Part shown: piece by piece, positions 60,434 to 64,000 of the stretch
Position numbering within the stretch: position 1 is the stretch's first letter
Layout of the letters: each line of letters starts with the position of its first letter
NCBI GenBank assembly: GCA_900754115.1
Contig: CAAEBM010000052.1
Span: forward strand, 43,608-107,607
DNA from: Bacilli bacterium
Lineage (GTDB): Bacteria > Bacillota_I > Bacilli_A > RFN20 > CAG-631
Direction: 5' to 3'
DNA: 64,000 bases
The notes under the pieces: model-generated
What the model was told of the DNA's origin: nothing
Seen by the model: only the letters and a program-made list of their open reading frames with translations
Database searches by the model: none
Made by a program: the position numbers and the translations under genes

Positions 60434-62290
60434 ATGAAAAAAGTTTTGAAATTTTTAATATTTTTAAGTTTAGTCGATATTTTTGTCGGTCTATATTATT
60501 TCGTTTGTCTCATTTTGCCAAAAATTCAAATGGTTTATAACAATGATATTACGGTTTATGACAAACAAAATGAAATCATGATTCAAACTCATCATGATGT
60601 TATTGGACAATATGTACCATTAAACCAAATGAGCCCTTATTTACCGATTGCTTTTATTGCCGCTGAGGATCAAAATTTCTATAACCATTATGGTTATGAT
60701 TTTAAAGGAATTTTAAGAGCTGCTTTTAATACGGTTTTTAAAGGAAATACACAAGGTGGTTCTACAATCACTCAACAGCTTGCTAGGACTTTATTTTTAT
60801 CTAATGAAAAAACGCTTTCTAGGAAATTACAAGAAGCTATCTTAACTGCCCGTATAGAAATGAATTATTCTAAAGAAGAAATTTTAGAGCAATATCTCAA
60901 CTCGATTTATCTTGGACATGATTTATATGGCGTTGGGGTGGCTTCACGTTACTATTTCAATAAAAATTGTAAAGATTTAACTTTAGATGAAGCAGCCATG
61001 TTAGCAGGAATTGCTAATGCCCCTGCCATCAATGCTCCAGATATTCATTATGAAAATGCATTGAAACGAAAAAATTATGTGCTTTCTAATTTATATGAAA
61101 GTAAACAAATTACAAAAGAAATTTATCAAACCTATAAAAATATTGATACTCCGATTCAAATTCAATCCTTGTCACAAAACTCCCCTTATGAATTTTATCA
61201 AAGAGAAATTGTCAAAGAATTAAAAAATTTAAATTTGTATACGAAAAAAAATTTAGCTGTTGGTTTAAATGTCTACACCTCTTTTTCTACTGAAGTGACC
61301 GATATCATTTATCAAGTATTGCAACAAAATCGTCCTTATTCAAACACGCAAGCAGCAATTTTAATTTTAGAACCCTATTCTAATAAAATACTTGCTATGG
61401 CCGGTAGTTTTTCTTTACAAGACGAATATAATCGCGCTTTAATGGCTGTTCGACAAGTCGGGTCGACAATTAAACCTTGTATTTATTACATGGCTCTTGA
61501 TTATGGTTTAACACCAATTAGTAAATTTAAAAGTGAAAAAACTACTTTTCATATTGAAGGAATTGGCGATTATTCTCCACAAAATAGCAATAATACTTAC
61601 GCAAATAAAGATATCACTATGATTGAAGCTGTAGCAGTCAGTGATAATATATATTCAACAAAAACTTTACTTTTTATGGGAACATCAAAATTAAATGATT
61701 TTTTAAGTTTGTTTGATATTCATATATCAAAAGAAGTGCCCTCTGCCGCGTTAGGTGTTCATGAATTAACGTTAGTTCAACTCGCTAGTATTTATAATAC
61801 TTTTGCTTCTGAAGGAAAATATTATGAACCGAAATTTATTCAAAAAGTAACGGATAAAAGAGGAAATTTGTTATATCAAGCCAATCAAAAGGGAATACAA
61901 ATTCTAAACCCTAGTACAACATTAATTCTCAATCAGTTACTTCGAGCTCCTTTTGATGCTAATGCTCAAGGATATGCCACTCCTACTTTGCTTCAATATC
62001 AACCTCATACTACTTATGCTGCTAAAACTGGTTCTACTTTGCAAGACTCTTTAGTTGTCGCTTATAATCCTTTTTATACGATTGCCATTTGGGTTGGAAA
62101 GGACAATAATGAACCGCTATATGAATCTTCTCTTTCAAGAAAAATGTTTTTAGAAATTGCAAATCGCTTATCTGATATTCAAAAACAAAATCGTTGGTAT
62201 CAAAAAGGATTATTTCTTAAAGAAGAAAAAATTGATCCCTTAACCGGTCTTTATGACCCAAATGGTTCGATTTATTGGTTTAAAGACTGA
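60434..62290 (+). CDS. class A penicillin-binding protein (glycosyltransferase / transpeptidase)
   Basis: 618 residues from ATG 60434 (SD A-G-G-T-G-A); a TTG nine codons earlier is rejected. One N-terminal transmembrane anchor (about 5-29). GT51 domain: A-A-E-D-Q-N-F-Y (catalytic Glu78) and G-G-S-T-I-T-Q-Q-L (109-117). Transpeptidase: S-T-I-K (Ser344, Lys347), S-D-N (403-405) and K-T-G (531-533). It polymerises and crosslinks peptidoglycan outside the membrane, so this organism keeps a cell wall. Ends with TGA. Confidence 0.96.
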   Translation: MKKVLKFLIFLSLVDIFVGLYYFVCLILPKIQMVYNNDITVYDKQNEIMIQTHHDVIGQYVPLNQMSPYLPIAFIAAEDQNFYNHYGYDFKGILRAAFNTVFKGNTQGGSTITQQLARTLFLSNEKTLSRKLQEAILTARIEMNYSKEEILEQYLNSIYLGHDLYGVGVASRYYFNKNCKDLTLDEAAMLAGIANAPAINAPDIHYENALKRKNYVLSNLYESKQITKEIYQTYKNIDTPIQIQSLSQNSPYEFYQREIVKELKNLNLYTKKNLAVGLNVYTSFSTEVTDIIYQVLQQNRPYSNTQAAILILEPYSNKILAMAGSFSLQDEYNRALMAVRQVGSTIKPCIYYMALDYGLTPISKFKSEKTTFHIEGIGDYSPQNSNNTYANKDITMIEAVAVSDNIYSTKTLLFMGTSKLNDFLSLFDIHISKEVPSAALGVHELTLVQLASIYNTFASEGKYYEPKFIQKVTDKRGNLLYQANQKGIQILNPSTTLILNQLLRAPFDANAQGYATPTLLQYQPHTTYAAKTGSTLQDSLVVAYNPFYTIAIWVGKDNNEPLYESSLSRKMFLEIANRLSDIQKQNRWYQKGLFLKEEKIDPLTGLYDPNGSIYWFKD

Positions 62291-62297
62291 TTTTTTA

Positions 62298-62326
62298 TTG
62301 TTTTTTATTTTATTTATGATTATAAT
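62298..62326 (+). promoter_or_regulatory. promoter of the YitT-family gene
   Basis: -35 TTGTTT (62298-62303), 17-bp spacer, -10 TATAAT (62321-62326), about 30 bp before the start codon. Confidence 0.7.
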
Positions 62327-62355
62327 AATGGCTGTATATAAAAGGTCGTGAGGGT

Positions 62356-63273
62356 ATGCTGAAATATGATATCAGACACAATAAAGTTTTTGAGTGGATT
62401 CTTGCTGTAATCAGTGTAGTTATTGCCGCTTCTTTTTATGCTTTAGCAGTGAAAATTTTCATTTCCCCTCACAAATTACTAGCCGGTGGCGTTTCTGGTA
62501 TTGCTTTGATATTTGGTCGTCTTTTTGCTACTAAAACAATTAGTGAAACCAATATCGCAGGGGTATTAAGTTTTGTTTTCAATGTTCCACTTTTAATCCT
62601 TGCTTGGAAAAAATTAAACTTAAAATTTGCTATTTTGTCTTCAGTTCATGTCATTACGGTTTCTATATTAATGACTTTTTTACCAGAAAATTTAAATACG
62701 ATGATTTTTAAAGATGCTTGGGATAATATTAATACATTAGATGCTGCTATTTTTGCAGGAGCAATCGTTGGTGTTTCCACTGGATTTTCTTTTCATATGG
62801 GAGCTAGTAGTGGAGGCATGGATATTATCGCTTATTATTTTAGTAGTAAAAAACAAGTTACTGTCGGGAGATTGAATACTTTTATCAATGCTGCCATTAT
62901 AATTTTAAGTATTATTCTTTTCCCAAATGAAGGTGTTGAAAAGGCAATGTACACCTTAATTTATATCTTTATTAATTCTTTAGCTTTAGATGCCGTATTT
63001 AATCGAAATAAGAAAAATATGATTCATATTATTACCAATAAAGGTGAGGCTGTTTCTAAATTTATCATGACTAATTTTTATCGTGGAGTGACACAAATTG
63101 ATTCAAAAGGAGCTTATACAGGAAACCACAAAGATTTTTTATATATCGTTGCTACTTCTTTTGAAACTGTAGAAATGGCGAAAGAAATTAAAAAATTTGA
63201 TCCTGATTGTTTTATTACAATTATTCCTGTTTCTAAAGTTTATGGTCGCTTTATCAATCGAGAATTTCATTAG
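62356..63273 (+). CDS. YitT family membrane protein (DUF161 / DUF2179)
   Basis: 305 residues. Five to six hydrophobic segments between about 14 and 215, with the family-typical L-L-A-G-G-V-S-G-I-A near 40 and S-S-G-G-M-D-I-I near 155; a soluble C-terminal domain (about 220-305) with the I-x-S-x-G-A-Y-T pattern. The family is widespread in Firmicutes, function unproven. SD is poor: A-A-A-G-G about 12 nt upstream. Confidence 0.92.
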   Translation: MLKYDIRHNKVFEWILAVISVVIAASFYALAVKIFISPHKLLAGGVSGIALIFGRLFATKTISETNIAGVLSFVFNVPLLILAWKKLNLKFAILSSVHVITVSILMTFLPENLNTMIFKDAWDNINTLDAAIFAGAIVGVSTGFSFHMGASSGGMDIIAYYFSSKKQVTVGRLNTFINAAIIILSIILFPNEGVEKAMYTLIYIFINSLALDAVFNRNKKNMIHIITNKGEAVSKFIMTNFYRGVTQIDSKGAYTGNHKDFLYIVATSFETVEMAKEIKKFDPDCFITIIPVSKVYGRFINREFH

Positions 63274-63287
63274 TTTTTTCAAATAAC

Positions 63288-63316
63288 TTGAATTAATTCA
63301 TTGAACATGCTACAAT
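63288..63316 (+). promoter_or_regulatory. promoter of tRNA-Trp
   Basis: -35 TTGAAT (63288-63293), 17-bp spacer ending TGC, -10 TACAAT (63311-63316), about 15 bp upstream of the tRNA. Confidence 0.75.
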
Positions 63317-63330
63317 AAGCATGCTCATTT

Positions 63331-63404
63331 AGGGACATAGTTAAATGGCTTAACAATGGTCTCCAAAACCATCAATGTGGGTTCGATTCCTACTGTCCCT
63401 GCCA
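63331..63404 (+). tRNA. tRNA-Trp (anticodon CCA)
   Basis: Acceptor AGGGACA (63331-63337) pairs with TGTCCCT (63394-63400). Anticodon stem ATGGT/ACCAT encloses loop CTCCAAA with CCA at 63363-63365. GGTTCGATTC is the T loop. Discriminator G at 63401 is followed by an encoded CCA (63402-63404). Confidence 0.97.
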
Positions 63405-63435
63405 TCCAATAAAATCTAAAGGCTACTTTGCCTTT

Positions 63436-63474
63436 AAAGCCCTTAAAAAACGTAAGTATTTTAGGGCTTTTTTA
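63436..63474 (+). terminator. terminator after tRNA-Trp
   Basis: Stem AAAGCCCTTAAAA with TTTTAGGGCTTT (63436-63448 with 63459-63470) followed by TTTTAG. A separate perfect hairpin TAAAGGC/GCCTTTA (63417-63423 with 63430-63436) lies just before. Confidence 0.8.
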
Positions 63475-63918
63475 GTTATTGAAGTTGTTCAAAATGGTAT
63501 AAAGTAGGATTTATAATCGAGGTTATATTTTTGCCTTTTTCTAGATTAAATAACTTTTGAATTCTTAAAAGAATAAAATAAAGCAAATTAATAGTCTAAT
63601 TTTTTTTGGTATAATGTAATATAATCATTTTATAAATAAAACTTGAATATTACAGAGGAATTTTGATAAAGTATCAATTTGGTACTTTTTTATTATTTCA
63701 AGGAAAGAAAAAATAGCCAAAAGATTATTAATGCATATTTTCAATACTTTAAAAACATATAAATTGCATATTTTTCAAAGTTTGTTAGAAAAAATAGATA
63801 TAAAAATTTTAAAAAAAATTATTTTTTTTCAATTAAGCGATTTAAATTACTTTTTCATTTCTTAAACTGAAATATCTTATAATAAAATGGAGTTTTATTG
63901 AATAAAATTTCTCTGAAA
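63475..63918. other. very AT-rich intergenic region without a gene
   Basis: I see no credible coding frame on either strand. It holds a possible short transcription unit (next entry) and a degenerate direct repeat TGCATATTTTCAA (63732-63744) / TGCATATTTTTCAA (63765-63778), 33 bp start to start. The rest is A/T runs. Confidence 0.6.
63610..63695 (+). ncRNA. possible short RNA unit (promoter to terminator, ~75 nt)
   Basis: An extended -10 TGGTATAAT (TATAAT at 63610-63615) is followed about 50 bp later by a hairpin AAAGTATC/GGTACTTT (63668-63675 with 63681-63688) and a T-rich run. No clear coding frame lies between, though a 17-codon TTG frame follows AGAGGAA. Could be a small RNA, an orphan leader or chance in AT-rich DNA. 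Confidence 0.3.
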
Positions 63919-63950
63919 GCGAAAAATAGTGAAAAAATAGTGAAATTATA
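63919..63950 (+). repeat. three tandem GTGAAAAATA-type repeats
   Basis: GCGAAAAATA (63919-63928), GTGAAAAAATA (63929-63939) and GTGAAATTATA (63940-63950), head to tail with 10-11 bp period, one helical turn. They cover the -35 region of the promoter at 63963. Two more GTGAT units (63977-63980 area and 63987-63990 area) lie downstream of the -10. Confidence 0.6.
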
Positions 63951-63960
63951 TCGTTTTTGT

Positions 63961-63968
63961 GTTATAAT
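63961..63968 (+). promoter_or_regulatory. extended -10 promoter of a gene starting at the window edge
   Basis: TGTTATAAT with TATAAT at 63963-63968. An ATG at 63997-63999, preceded by G-G-T-G-A-T and G-A-G-T-G-A-T, may be the start of a plus-strand gene beyond the window. Confidence 0.5.
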
Positions 63969-64000
63969 ATTAATGGTGATAAAGAGTGATAAAAATATGA

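Noticed and set aside
63331..63474. Integration (att) site at tRNA-Trp
   Set aside because: No integrase, no repeat of the tRNA 3' end and no prophage-like genes in the window; the repeat after the tRNA forms a terminator.

Overview
The window is a long, AT-rich stretch of a low-GC Gram-positive bacterial chromosome, nearly all housekeeping genes. Gene order follows Bacillus subtilis: cysS-rlmB-sigma-rpmG-secE-nusG-rplKAJL-ybxB-rpoBC, and S10-spc-alpha followed by ecfA1-ecfA2-ecfT-truA. TGA is used as a real stop (ecfT, the membrane gene at 50081, the penicillin-binding protein) and the tRNA-Trp has anticodon CCA, so the standard bacterial code applies and this is not a Mycoplasma/Spiroplasma. 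A class A penicillin-binding protein and a diaminopimelate pathway imply a peptidoglycan wall. A trimeric [FeFe] hydrogenase implies anaerobic fermentation. RpoB has Asn at the rifampicin-site His, as in Mollicutes. I infer an anaerobe of the Erysipelotrichia / RF39-like Bacilli, near the Mollicutes branch; genus cannot be read from this sequence.

Layout. 1-1801: a surface lipoprotein cut by the window edge, with its own promoter and a perfect cre consensus. 1954-16310 (minus): rpoC, rpoB, ybxB, rplL, rplJ, rplA, rplK, nusG, secE, rpmG (too short for most gene callers), a SigH-position sigma factor, rlmB and cysS, split into several transcription units by terminators, promoters and ribosomal-protein leaders. 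16398-20539: hydrogenase operon. 20650-22202: a QueT queuosine-precursor transporter under a preQ1-I-like riboswitch, then an SGNH-hydrolase lipoprotein. 22291-26832: gap-pgk-tpiA-pyk with terminators between genes. 27008-28071: clpP and two small unrecognised genes. 28055-34000: ecfA1-ecfA2-ecfT-truA-PHP-prfA-prmC. 34107-48698: one long ribosomal operon from rpsJ to rplQ, with secY, adk, map, infA and rpoA inside. 48929-50971: an SDR enzyme and two unrecognised membrane proteins.

The plus-strand right end holds a four-gene diaminopimelate set (aspartokinase, asd, dapF, dapL), a leucine T-box riboswitch with leuS, a second SGNH hydrolase, a class A PBP, a YitT-family membrane protein and tRNA-Trp. 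rpoE (delta) and argS lie on the minus strand among them. The last ~520 bp have no gene but contain a possible short transcription unit and tandem GTGAAA-type repeats over the promoter of a gene just beyond the edge.

Most of the window is ordinary. The least explained items are the ~74-residue Lys/Ala/Thr tail on ribosomal protein L5, the missing rpmD, the short aspartokinase, direct repeats around the gap promoter, two tiny genes between clpP and prmC, and the repeats at the right edge. I did not find a defence system, mobile element, prophage or CRISPR array. Many gene starts were moved inward from the longest open frame because a Shine-Dalgarno (SD) sequence sits at the internal start; these are stated gene by gene.
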